From NCBI GenBank assembly GCA_031308135.1, contig JAHLJT010009436.1, positions 143,242,303 to 143,306,302 of the forward strand: 64,000 nt of DNA, read 5' to 3'. A model generated the notes under the pieces. That model was not told where the DNA came from. It did not search any database and saw only the letters and a program-made list of their open reading frames with translations. This document shows, in pieces, positions 39,981-50,848 of the stretch. Both the position numbers and the translations under genes were made by a program. The first letter of the stretch is position 1. Each line of letters opens with the position of its first letter. This DNA is from Acheta domesticus (lineage: Eukaryota; Arthropoda; Insecta; Orthoptera; Gryllidae).

Positions 39981-40517
39981 CTGCAAACCATGGCGAAAGA
40001 AGCATAAAACGTAAATGAAAAACAGCATTCTTTAAAATGAATAAGTTATGTGTCGTGTTTCGTAAGTAAATATTCCATTTCCGGGGTAAACGTAAATCTA
40101 TTTTCTTATTCATTGAACTTCTGTCGTAATAATTTACTTTTTTAATGTAAGGGGTCAGAAACTTTGACAATATAGTCAAGAGCTAGTTGTCAACTACGGA
40201 AATGCCAAATCCTAGATATAAAGAACGACAAATGTATAAGTCATATATAATGTAATAGTATTCGTACACCACGTATCACTTTAACAATGGACATTCCCAA
40301 TAATTTCTAAAAGAGTTCACGATACCAAAATGACGGATTTTCTTAAGAAAAAGAGACGAGTTCTCCTACGTAGTGTTAATTCCGAGTTTACACAGAGCTT
40401 GATACAAACAGAAAGGTTGCTCACTGGCTGCAATCATTGTGCGTGAAGTCGCTGCAAATGCGGTAAGATTTCCATAAATTCCTTAAATCTGTCCGTAATA
40501 GATGGTGTACTTACATC

Positions 40518-40519
<2 letters not shown>

Positions 40520-40573
<54 letters not shown>

Positions 40574-40576
40574 TTA
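40520..40576 (+). repeat. (AAT)n(ATT)n palindromic microsatellite
   Basis: Nearly equal runs of AAT and ATT units meet at an ATATT junction, giving an almost perfect hairpin of about 28 bp per arm. Confidence 0.95.
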
Positions 40577-40984
40577 GTGAACAGATAACAGAAAATCTTA
40601 CTTCAAATTTAAAAAAGTTAACTCCCGGAAACGTTTGGGAAACGTAACCGTAAGAAAAACACTCTTGATGGTCCCTGTATCTTTTACAAAATCACCAGAT
40701 TCACTTAGAAATCCGTAATTAAGGTATTTTTTTGATGGTGATTTTGGATAGGTCAGGCACTAACATCGCCCGAACGATATAAACAGGCTTGCGTCCCCTG
40801 CCCCTCCCATCACCCAAACCGCGGCGCTCGACTTCGCTTTCCATCGTGTTCACCTTCGTGGGCCGCCGCGCGAGGTGAGCCGGCGCGGAGACACCGATGT
40901 CAAGGGCTACTGTCAGGATTGATCGACTAGACTCTCGCTAGGCACGCCCAAGGGAGGAGCCATGCAATATTTTAAGGACATTCC

Positions 40985-41195
40985 ATGGATGGATTGATTG
41001 ATCGATTGAATTTTCACACCGAGTACGTCTCTACACAACTTCTGAGGAGTTATTTAATGATGATGGGGATGATGTGGGTTACTGAACAGTTTGCTCATGC
41101 TCTCTTCGCCACAATCTGATTTTTTTTTTTACCTGGGATCTGAACTCACGCCTCACGCTCCGCAGATGTCGCCATAGCTACTGACACTAAACTGG
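40985..41195 (-). mobile_element. Possible second type of tRNA-derived SINE
   Basis: Read on the minus strand, the sequence has an A-box-like AGTAGCTATGGCGACAT and, about 35 bp on, a B-box-like GAGTTCAGATCCCAGG. A short A run, a body, and a 3' part with ATC/ATTG-type simple repeats near 40985-41000 follow. The spacing suits a tRNA-like promoter, but no target duplication was found and the borders are estimates. Confidence 0.35.
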
Positions 41196-41319
41196 ACCCT
41201 TACCATATGTCACGCACTTTAAATTTGATAGTATCTGTTTCTCCTCTTTATAATTCTTCCCCCCAAGTGACCGACTTCTCCCCATACATATCCGGTATAG
41301 TTCTAGCGGATTTTCGGGA

Positions 41320-41660
41320 TCACCCTTGCGGAGGTTGCCGGGTGCAGCGAGGCGAGCGCGCGAAGTCTACGAAACGAGAACGCGGCTCACTCCAGCCAGT
41401 CACCGGCCGCGACAAGGCGCGGACTGTTCAACAAACGCATCTCGTGGGCGGCGCGACGCATCTCCGTCCCGTAACAGCGGTGGGGATGCGGCGCGAGCAT
41501 CCCGTTTTACGGCAAGGGAGAGGGGGCATCCAGTACGAGTTAGAGGAGAAAAGAAGAAGCACTGATGCAAGCAGCGCGACCGTCGCAGGCTGCGGTCGCG
41601 CGACCGTCGCAGGCTGCGGTCGCGCGTCCTCGCGGTTTGCGCGCAAGTCAGGACGCCTTG
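41320..41660. other. CpG-rich patch next to the GA tract
   Basis: CpG-dense sequence that includes the 24-bp tandem repeat and runs straight into the simple repeat at 41.7 kb. Confidence 0.55.
41576..41625 (+). repeat. Two-copy 24-bp tandem repeat
   Basis: The unit GCGACCGTCGCAGGCTGCGG plus TCGC is repeated twice with a 24-bp period. The unit itself has inverted symmetry (GCGACC against GGTCGC). It lies in a CpG-rich patch just before the GA-rich tract. Confidence 0.8.
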
Positions 41661-41699
41661 GGAAGTACGCGGGTAGTGTAAAAAGAATGATGAATTTAT

Positions 41700-41990
41700 A
41701 CACACACACACGTGTGTGTGTGAGAGAGAGAGAGAGGGAGGGAGAGAGAGAGGGAGGGAGAGAGAGGGAGAGAGAGGGAGGGAGAGAGAGAGGGAGGGAG
41801 AGAGAGAGGGAGAGAGAGGGAGGGAGAGAGAGGGAGGGAGAGAGAGGGAGGGAGAGAGGGGGAGAGAGAGGGAGAGGGAGAGAGAGAGAGGGAGAGAAAG
41901 GGGGAGAGAGGGGGAGAGAGAGGGAGAGAGAGGGAGAGGGTGGGGGAAGGGAGAGAGAGAGGGAGAGAGAGAGGGAGAGAAAGAAAAAAC
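41700..41990 (+). repeat. Long GA-rich microsatellite led by a CA/TG palindrome
   Basis: It starts with (AC)n followed at once by (GT)n, a self-complementary block of about 24 bp. Then come about 280 bp of GAGAGAGGGA-type purine repeats. Open frames across it, with Glu/Arg repeats on one strand and Ser/Leu/Pro repeats on the other, are artefacts of the repeat. The purine asymmetry would favour triplex structure. Confidence 0.95.
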
Positions 41991-42753
41991 AAAAGGAAGT
42001 TGAGAAAGTATTTGCTCAAAAAATGCGACTGAACTTATTTGACGTTTGAGTAGCATACACTTATAAGGAGACGACTGTAAGATAGTTTCAGAAAAAAATG
42101 TTCTTTATAATTTTCTTTTTCTTAAACAATAGAAAAATGTATTTTTTAAATATTCTTTGGTATACTAATGAATATTTTTAACACTTGAATATTACACGTT
42201 AAAACAGAATTGAATCAAATATACTTTATCCACTTCGATTACCTTAAGTCAATCATACATTACGTAATCCTGACAAATACAAGAATTTTAGTTTACTATT
42301 TCTATATTACACACATTCTATGCTATACTATTAGAAACGAACAGAATGAATGAAATGATGGTCAACTCTCGATTCGAGAGAATAGAAAAGCGATTCGAGA
42401 GAACAGTAAATTCGTATACAGATGGCAGATCGAATTTCGTTATCAGGCGGAATAGTGTGAAAAAACGCCAACACACTACTTGCTAGATAAAGTCTCACGT
42501 AAGTAGACACTAGAAGAGTCAAGCAAGATATGTGCCCGAAATTGTACACTTAGGGCCGAATTCATAGTCGTTTCTTATAATGAGCGTTCCTTAAGTACGA
42601 GATTCCCGATTCATAAACAGTGCTTATTTTCAAATGAGTGACGAATGAGTGACTACTCATTCGTATAAGCGAGGTCGCCTGCCGCCTCAAGCATTCCTCA
42701 TTCGCCAAAGAGTTAACCAGCTTTGGTTAAGTGAAGTCTTGGAACAACGCGAC

Positions 42754-42921
42754 ATGGCGAGCGACGACTTTACGGAGTACTTCGAATTTTACACGCAAAA
42801 TATTGTCCGCGTAAGGAAGAGATATATCAGAGACGCTGATAATCCCTTCGAAATTTACAACGACGATCAATTTAGAAGACGGCTCCGTTTTCATAAGAGA
42901 CAAAAACTGAACTCTTCATAA
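42754..42921 (+). pseudogene. HARBI1-like transposase, N-terminal fragment
   Basis: From the ATG at 42754 the frame gives 55 residues, including MASDDFTEYFEF and RDADNPFEIYNDDQFRRRLRF. The NPFExYxDxxFxxRxRF pattern is typical of the N-terminus of Harbinger transposases, just before the helical region. The frame then runs into a stop at 42919, and the DDE catalytic domain is absent because of the internal deletion. The frame is also open upstream of this Met, with no clear homology. It is a relic inside the TIR element, not a host gene. Confidence 0.7.
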
Positions 42922-43104
42922 TTTGAAGATTTTTTTTGGCATAATTATGTTTTTTAGTCAGATATTTGTGTAAATGGAAAGTGGTGTACCAAGATCATTA
43001 TTCTTTCCTGACATTTTTAGCTTTTATTTTCTCTTAAGTGAATTGTACAATGTGGAATAACAGCAATATTTTAACCATGCGCGTAAATATGAATAAAAAA
43101 CCAA

Positions 43105-43443
43105 TAAAAAAATAATTTATCAATAAAAAACAGTTTAATCGAAAATATTTCTAACGATGAACCTGAAATAAATATAATAGAAACGCCAGTAGAACGTGAA
43201 TGTGTACAGGCACCACGTACTTCTGGGAACATTACACCAAAAAGCACGAAACACCAAGCATTCAATATTGAAGCAGAGTTAAGAATTGAAAAAGCTTCAC
43301 ACATTTTGAAACTTGAAAAAGAAATTGGAGAATTAAGAAAAACAGAAGAAGAATGTCAACTAGCAAAGGTTCACAAAACACACAAGTCACAACAAAAATT
43401 TACGGTTACAGTCCGTTTACAGGCAATGAATCGGAGAGTATAA
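43105..43443 (+). pseudogene. Harbinger partner-protein C-terminal fragment
   Basis: An open frame without its own start codon that ends at TAA 43441-43443. It reads SNDEPEINIIETPVERECVQ, then a Ser/Thr/Pro-rich segment, then a charged helix with ELRIEKASHILKLEKEIGEL. An acidic linker followed by a Lys/Glu-rich helix is what I expect at the C-terminus of the Myb/SANT-like DNA-binding protein encoded next to Harbinger transposases. The SANT/Myb part is missing. The assignment rests on its place between Harbinger TIRs and on the helix pattern. Confidence 0.5.
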
Positions 43444-43829
43444 GTCAATGTAATGAATAACGAAACGACCGGGACCAAAAGGAAACCACAGTTAAACACT
43501 GGTTCACCTGACGGAAATGCAATGTTGCAACATTTCCGATACCTTAAGCAACACTCATTTCTGTTCACATAAGAGGCGTCTATGAAATACAAGTCTTCTT
43601 AAGTGGCCACTCATTTTGAGGAACTTCTTATTGCTTAAGCATTTCCTTATTCCTTAAGCATCGACTATGAATTCGGCCCTTAAGATAAGATTTCAATGCG
43701 ATATGGTAATTCAGAACAGCTGTATATTTCTCTTTTCATTCCCAAAATACAAGTCAGAGTAATATTTGTCAGAATTAGCGACCACCATTAATGATATGTC
43801 GACATACCATCACACTACATAAAATTAAA

Positions 43830-45000
43830 AAATAAAAAAAAATTACAAAACATAGGGTGCTACACAATAGTGCAGACTTTCTCATATTAGTTTTCTATTT
43901 CCTTCGGTCTGGGCTAGGTATTCGGAATTGCCACATAGTCTTGCCAGCTGCCATCAATCGCCGCCCAAAATATTTTTATTTTCTCACTGTTTCGGTTTTC
44001 TAATAATAGAACCGTAATATAACTTTAATAGTACAAAATAGTAAAAGGTCAAAAATGGCAATTTTCATTTAAAAAATTTGGAGCCTTGTTAAGAAAATGG
44101 CGTTTAAGCTTTACTGTAAGTGCAAATTTTAAGTTCTTTTTGACAAAAAATGTTGATTTGAAGCACTAACTCGTAAATGCAACGGATTTTACAATTCGCT
44201 TGGTATGTGCGTATTATCGGTATGAGAGATATTTGAAAACATACATATGTAATTTTTGAAAAAACAAAAGTATTCTCAAAATGAACGTTATGACATATTA
44301 AACAGTGTAATTAGCACTATCCGTTCGAAAAGTTTGAAGAAAATATTTGAAGTCATTTTTGAGAAAATGACGTTTGAGCGTTTCTGAAAATGCGGAATTG
44401 TGAGCTCACTTTCACAAAATTCTGTTTTCGAGAAAATTATGACAATTTTAAGCACATATACTCATAAATACAATACCGCTTATTGTGCGCAAATTAACGA
44501 CGTGAGAGAAGTAAAAAAAATACTTTATGTTTGAAAAACAAAATAGACCAATATGGCGTTTATATCATCTTATAGAATACATTTTGCACTATCCCTAAAA
44601 AAAGTTTAAAGAAAAAAATTTGGAGTCGTTTTCGAGAAAATCTTGTTTATGTTATTTTTTTAATTGCAATATTGCGCGAAAACGTTTTAAATGTTCAAAA
44701 CAAATATGTATGACCTTAATGAACGAACTAATTATGGAAAACAAATTTCTTTGAAGGAAATATCTCTACCTTCAATATTATAGTTGTATGACGTTGCCGA
44801 AAAAATTCATACTTTTACAATTTTCGAAAATTCAGAGTTAACAGTGAAAAACCGTCCTATGTCACCTTTACCAGTGTATTTCATTCTCTCTATTCTTACA
44901 AAAAATTCAAAGAAAAAATTTTGAGCTATTTTTGAGTAAAATTTGAAAACGTTCAAAGGGCTTCATGTAAAGTATCCCCCAAAAATTAATGAATGTTTTT
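43830..45000. repeat. Degenerate tandem repeat, period about 270-300 bp
   Basis: A motif of the form AAAATTTGGAGxxxTTTTxGAGAAAATG recurs at about 44072, 44341, 44613 and 44913. In the later copies it is preceded by a GCACTATCC or TCTCTATTC block and an AGTTTGAAGAAA-like block. Spacings are 269, 272 and 300 bp. Copies are diverged, so this is an old array or a decayed minisatellite-like element. No long open frame is present. Confidence 0.6.
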
Positions 45001-45839
45001 CAAAATCGCAGAGCTTCGACTTGGGCCAAATCGGCAAGGGTTTCTTCAATTTGGAAAAACTCCTATGCATGGTTTAGGCGCTAGTGTTGTTCTCATACAC
45101 GAGACAGATGGATATTTTTGGTGTCAGGGGACCAACAAAACATGAATTTCCGTTGAAATCTCGAAATCGATTTTCGGCAGCATTACATATTTTTCTCTAT
45201 ACCATTTATATTACTCCGTATACACGTACGTTACAAGAAAGGAATAACAAAGTAATACAATTACTTTCACGTCGATATATGTACTAAACACACTTCGTAA
45301 AAGAAATGGCACAAGAGAATAGGAAGATATGTTACCTTAACAATCCGTGACTGCCACACAACTGCACAGCCGTCAAGTAAATAATGAAGAGAACTCTGTT
45401 AACTATAAAAGAACAAGATATAACACGTTTCCGCATATGAAACTTCATTCCATCCAGACGACGTATTGTAATGTGCCACAAAAGGATATGTCTGAAATGT
45501 AACCGCAGTTGATAAAAGAACACGCAATGCCCAGTACATTTTATCCGCAATTCTTCGCATCGCTCAGCAAGGTCACTAACGAGCACACTTATCACGGGAA
45601 TAAACACTATACATTTATTTATTTTACTATCCAAAACGATCTTTCATAATAACACATAGGATAAAACGAAAAATGTCTTGCGAGAGGTAAATAGGATTAT
45701 ACAACTTATACAGATTAAGAATAATCTACTTTTAAAGAGTAAAAGACCCCACTGCCCTTTCACTTTCCCGTCACCTTCTAAAGGCGTTGAGAAACAAGCA
45801 GTTAATACGCATCCAAATCCAAGAGTTGGAAAGGAGCCA

Positions 45840-46110
45840 ATTAGCGGCCGCTGGCAAAAGGGGGCAAGAGAAGCTCGCGAAGGAACTAAAACCAGCGAGG
45901 AGCTCGCGGGTCGCGTCGGAGGCGGCGACAGGAAATCCTGCAGCGCCGCGACCGCAGCCGGTGGTCCGAAGCAGCCTCGGAGCGGCGCGAAACCGCGTCG
46001 AAGAGGCAGCGAGCGCGGAGGCCAGGCCGGGCGCGAGGGCTGCACGCTCCGAAGGCGCGTTCCGGGGAGGGTGCGTCGTCACCGCTCTCGCAGGCTCTCG
46101 AAAGAGGGGC
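45840..46110. other. CpG-rich patch
   Basis: Open in two plus frames and two minus frames over more than 130 codons. The compositions are Arg/Ala/Gly-rich without motifs. Confidence 0.55.
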
Positions 46111-48689
46111 ACGAGCACACTAGAAGAATCCGAAGCCATGGTACGCGGAGAAGTTTTTTTGAGTTGTATTCTGCAACGTTTTTTATTAAAGAGAACGTAC
46201 GTAACCAAGGTTTTGAGAGCGTAAGTCTATGTAATGTTTGCTACCAAATGTTCCTTAAACATTTTTAATTACCATGAATTACCATGAATGACGCATACAA
46301 CTGAAACAAGGTATTAACGATCATTTGCTTCGTTTCGGCTAATATCAAAAAACACCACTGACTTGTCACTTATCTGAAGTTACTCTCTAGGGCCAGTATT
46401 TCTTGTCGTTATCGGACGACACCGTCTGTTAACTGGCATGAGTTTTTAGCGTAACTTCCCATTGTCGTCCAACAACATTAAAAGCCTCTTTTTTAAACAG
46501 CACTTTTAGTTCAACAGCTTGCTGTTCGTCCTCATCAAACAAGTTAACACGACTATGTCATTCACAGCCTATAGCAACTTTACTACAGGGTCATCTGACG
46601 AAGGAGTTAAAGAATAACCATCCGATTGTATTCCCGCACGCGGCAGCGGCCACGAATTCGCTCAGAAGGGAAGCACGAGTTAGCAAACCAGAGGAATGAT
46701 GTGAAATGAGCGAAGCTAACGCTTGCTTCTTTCATTAAGATACATTTATTAAAATAATAATTATATTACTAATGTTACCTGAAACAAAAATTAATCCCCT
46801 TTCGAAATAAACGAGCCTGGATATCACTATTCGGGGTAATTAATAATGCATCCCGTCACAGGAAGATATAAACCAACAGTAATCTCCGCAGCTTTAACGC
46901 TCATTCCAATACAGCTTAAAACCTCTTGAGGTGACCGCTTAATAAATGTCGATGAATGTTGTTGGCCGCTTAGCCACATAGCCGTCGAAAATAATATTTA
47001 CACGTGCCCCTTAATGGCTGTACAGGACATAAACCAAGATGGTCATTTCATGAAGTTTCACTATGCATTCCCTTAAGATCGTCCATATTGAAATAACGTT
47101 TACATTAAATGATAATACATTTAATCAATACAAATCAAGAAAGTGAGTTTGTAAATACAAACTTGTTACTGCGAGCGTAATTTTCTATTGGCCACCTCGC
47201 CGCGTTAAAAATCTTGGTTTTTAGTAAAGAATTTGCAATATTGAATAGAAAATCATTTCCAAACCATATCTGCAGTCTTTGATACAACTATGATCTGAGT
47301 TACACATATCAAAATAACAATGCCTTTATCTTAACAATTTTCAAGGGGAGGAGTATTGTGAAGATTATTAATTAGCTATTTATCTTATCAGAGGCTAAAA
47401 GAGACCACTGTGTCAAAGGTAGCTTATTATTCACGAGTGCACGGAAAAGTATTGTTAAAAAGCACAAAATTTTTCTCTATACCTGTGTAATGTACATTTT
47501 ATCTTATCAGAGCACTATATTTTCTAACGGTATCATTAATGGTATTATATTGACTTTGGAACTATCCTTCATTACATTGGATGTAATAAGCCATTTTATC
47601 TACTACAGGAAGAGATATTAAACGCAACAATGAAACATCCAATATATTCCGAACACGTACGTAAACAGCACGTAAACGCGATCGAATAAGATATATATTA
47701 TTCTATTCTCAAATCAATAACTTATTCCATCTCCGAACCAGAGTTCCATTGATACCCGAATAGTATGGGTCAACTTTCGGAAATAGTGACATTCATTCAA
47801 AGTCGATGCGACAGATGTTTTCGTCGATCGATTGTAGCTCGATTCACACGAATCTGTGAAAAATTATCTTGAATTAATTTCGCGTAATAACTAGTTCTTA
47901 ATATTTTAAATTACCGAAAATTGTCACATATTCTATTACGATTCTTTCGTCTGAAAATTGTTCCATTGTGACAATTCACAATGAAATCTAGGCGTTGAGA
48001 AAACATCTATAACTGCAACCAATACGAGAACTTAAATAAGAATTTACAGGAACTGGTCGACAATTCTTAGTACCTTCAAAATATAAGATTTTGAATCGCG
48101 AAGTGTCAGTGGGTTTCGCGCCAGAAACACACTTCAGAAATCTTGCGGAGAAGGGAGAAAATACTAAAACTCTCCACCCGAAGCTACCAGATGGCGCGAC
48201 GGCATTCTGTTGGGATAGAAAGTGAGCCCAGAACCACAAGCTTCTCAGAGTGACTCATAGGTGGCGTCCATCGCTTTAAATGAGGTGACTCCACTAACTC
48301 GCTTGGAACGTAGACGTATTGCTACGTATACTCACATAGCGCTAGTGTGCGAGTTAAAGTTATGAAATGGAGATCATATTAGAGTAACTAACACTTTAAA
48401 GCTTTACGTACCTTATTGTATTCGACCGAATATCAGAACCAATTAACCAAATCTTGTGAAAATTTTAATATTCTTAATGATATAAAAAATTAATTCAAAC
48501 TTCTGTCAAAGTGCACAAAGATATTTCATTAGCTCTTGTTATTACCATTGCATTTCAATGAAGCAACATTCCTGAACAATGCAACTTATTTCATGACACA
48601 ATTTCTTGTTTTTCACCAAGTAATTCCATTGCATCTAATTGTTAATGTGTACATACGATACACACATCGTACAACTGTTTATACATGTA

Positions 48690-48795
48690 AGCGATGCTAA
48701 GTAATCGCTAATAACCTATGTAGTTGAAGCGGCCATAAACAATTTCTTTTAAAAATTAAAAAAATAAAAAAATAAAAAAATAAAAAATAAAAATT
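48690..48795 (+). mobile_element. 3' fragment of a related SINE
   Basis: The words AATCGCTAATAACC and GTAGTTGAAGCGGCCATAAA match the tail of the SINE at 35.55 kb with a few changes. They are followed by a long (AAAAAT)n tail to 48795. The tRNA-like head is missing, so this is a 5'-truncated copy, as is usual for target-primed insertion. Confidence 0.65.
48756..48795 (+). repeat. (AAAAAAT)n tail of the SINE fragment
   Basis: A-rich tail with regular T interruptions, joined to the SINE-like tail sequence at 48690-48750. Confidence 0.8.
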
Positions 48796-50825
48796 ACGAG
48801 GGTGAAAATGCGGGAGTTGATTTATATATGATCTCTTATGAAGTTAAAATACGGAATAGTTTTCATTTGTTGTTTTTGACCTTCAACGTTTCACAGCCCC
48901 GTCATTCGATTATCCGTGCCACACAGACGTCTGTGGGTTGCCTATATCTCCCTGTCCGTGGGTGTTACATGCGAAAACTTTCGATTCGTAACGTATACGG
49001 CAAACTTTTGTTCCGTTGCATGAATAAAAACACACCCATCATTAACAATAGCCCAAAATTAAAAACAGTTTCAATACAGTCAATCAATGCATCTCGAAGA
49101 GTCGTGCAAGTGCACATACTCGTATTCACGAGATAACCACAATAATTCTGAAGGTAAAAAAAAGACAAGTTTTATTAATTTGTCGGTCGGTAATTCAAAT
49201 ACCAGAAAGACACAACACATTTGAAAAAGATACGCGTGTTCGATAATTTATTTCTGAATCTGTTCTATTAAACAGATGTGACAATTGAAAGCGCACAAAA
49301 TATACGCGTACGCACGCACAGAGACACGCATACTTAAAGAGAGAATACACGAGAGAAAATGGAAATGGGAGATACCGATTCACCTTCTACAACACATTTC
49401 GATTCAAATGACGTATGGTCTGTTCAACTCTATACATAAGAGCAAGATTACGAATGGAAATGACACCAAGGATTGGATCAAATGTGGCAATTAAAACGAA
49501 ATCAGAAAGCGCCCATGGATAATGATACGATGCCACCTCAACCCATCCCGCACCACAAAGAAAGTTTTGTCCAAACGCATCCCTATGATTCAGCACTCCT
49601 TTAATGGCCACGTGCTTTTTACTGTAACGAAGTTACGCAACCGATAGAAGCTACTGAGAACTCGAGCATGGTAACGCTACCCTTTCACGCGCGCATTGAC
49701 TCGAGCGGACCTCCTTTAGGTTAAATAAAGAACCATCGAACTTACCGGCGCGGCCACAAGCCAGGAACATTTTCTCTCGCAAACGCGCGCCGACGCAAAT
49801 AAACGATTCATCTGCGCGGCGCCGACAGCCGACTGCTCCTGCGTCTAATGGAGCACGCTTGGAGTGAATGGCGGTGAGCGAACCGCTGGCACTTTCCCAC
49901 ACACGGTGCGACTTCATGAGGAGCAGCAGCAGACAGGAATCTGTTTGGGAAGCCGGACTTACATTCCAGGGTACGTATGGAACAACACAAAGTTCTTCAT
50001 ATGCAAACTCCTTTCTTCATTCAGAAATTAATAAACGAGAAAAGTGCGTAATGTTTGTATTGCCCTACTCAGGTCACAGTAAGCGTGACGTATTTGTATT
50101 ACAGGTTAGCATGAATAGGTGACATAACTGTTTCCACATGGACTGTTTGTTATATTATCGATCTAGGGCGACATGAGATCAGACCGCTCACCTTCCATCT
50201 CTAGATCCAGAGATCAAATTTGTGTCATTCCATCAGTCTGAAGACTTTCTGGTAGGCAAAATGTTTTCGAACGCGATTTTCTGATAGATTTTTCGTTTAC
50301 TGTGCTTTATATTCAATATTTTCACCCATCTCCATTTCGCTTGTTACCTTCTCATGCATTTCGTTATTTAAATGATGTTATCCGGAAGATGTCCCGAGTA
50401 ACTTGGCTGCGGAATAACCGCCTTTGGCGGTGTCCCCGAAATAGTCATACGATACACTAATAAAATTTCTAACCAATTGTAATGGAATACCGACTGAAAT
50501 AAATTCTAGAAATATCGCATTAAACATTTTTGTACAAAGGTGATTTAACACTATTTTGTCTAAGAAAATTTGTGTTAAGACTGCATTAACGCGTACGCAT
50601 GACTATGCCACGTATAACCAGTGCGTATCAGGCAAGATTTCGACACAGGGAGAGCTCTTGAACCAAAATCTATAGAAGCTTGAGAGTATTTCGCGTTCTC
50701 AATATTACGCTTACTTGCAAAAAGGGTTGAAAGAAAGAGGAATGTGTCAAAGGCTAACCCACGATGAAAATGGTAAAGTAACATAAGAGTACCAACAGTT
50801 TCAGACACATCTCTTGAGAACAATG

Positions 50826-50848
50826 TTTTTATTTATTTATTTATTTCT
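50826..50848 (+). repeat. (TTTA)n microsatellite
   Basis: Five or more TTTA units. It could be the complement of an A-rich retroposon tail, but no element was defined beside it. Confidence 0.8.

Larger units (their letters stand above)
39981..42552. other. Upstream region or intron of the coiled-coil gene
   Basis: On the minus strand this precedes the coiled-coil exon and is probably intron. The only features seen are the palindromic AAT array, the SINE-like stretch, a CpG-rich patch and the GA-rich tract. Confidence 0.5.
42553..43679 (+). mobile_element. PIF/Harbinger DNA transposon, internally deleted
   Basis: The ends are perfect 18-bp terminal inverted repeats, GGGCCGAATTCATAGTCG at the left and its reverse complement at the right. 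TTA is duplicated directly outside both ends (42550-42552 and 43680-43682). A 3-bp TWA-type duplication is the hallmark of PIF/Harbinger elements. Inside are fragments of the two proteins that superfamily encodes: the start of a HARBI1-like transposase and the end of what looks like its Myb/SANT-type partner. At 1127 bp the element has lost the catalytic part of the transposase and the DNA-binding part of the partner, so it cannot move without help. The exact TIRs and TSD suggest a fairly recent insertion. Confidence 0.9.

Noticed and set aside
41207..42056. Open frames of more than 200 codons on both strands across the GA-rich tract
   Set aside because: They are translations of a purine simple repeat (Glu/Arg/Gly on one strand, Ser/Leu/Pro on the other) with no domain.
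45678..46268. 196-codon plus-strand frame
   Set aside because: Overlaps several other open frames in the same CpG-rich patch and has no motif.
46388..46480. GGGCCAGTATTT start resembling a Harbinger-like terminus
   Set aside because: No matching inverted end was found within a few kb, so no element can be defined.
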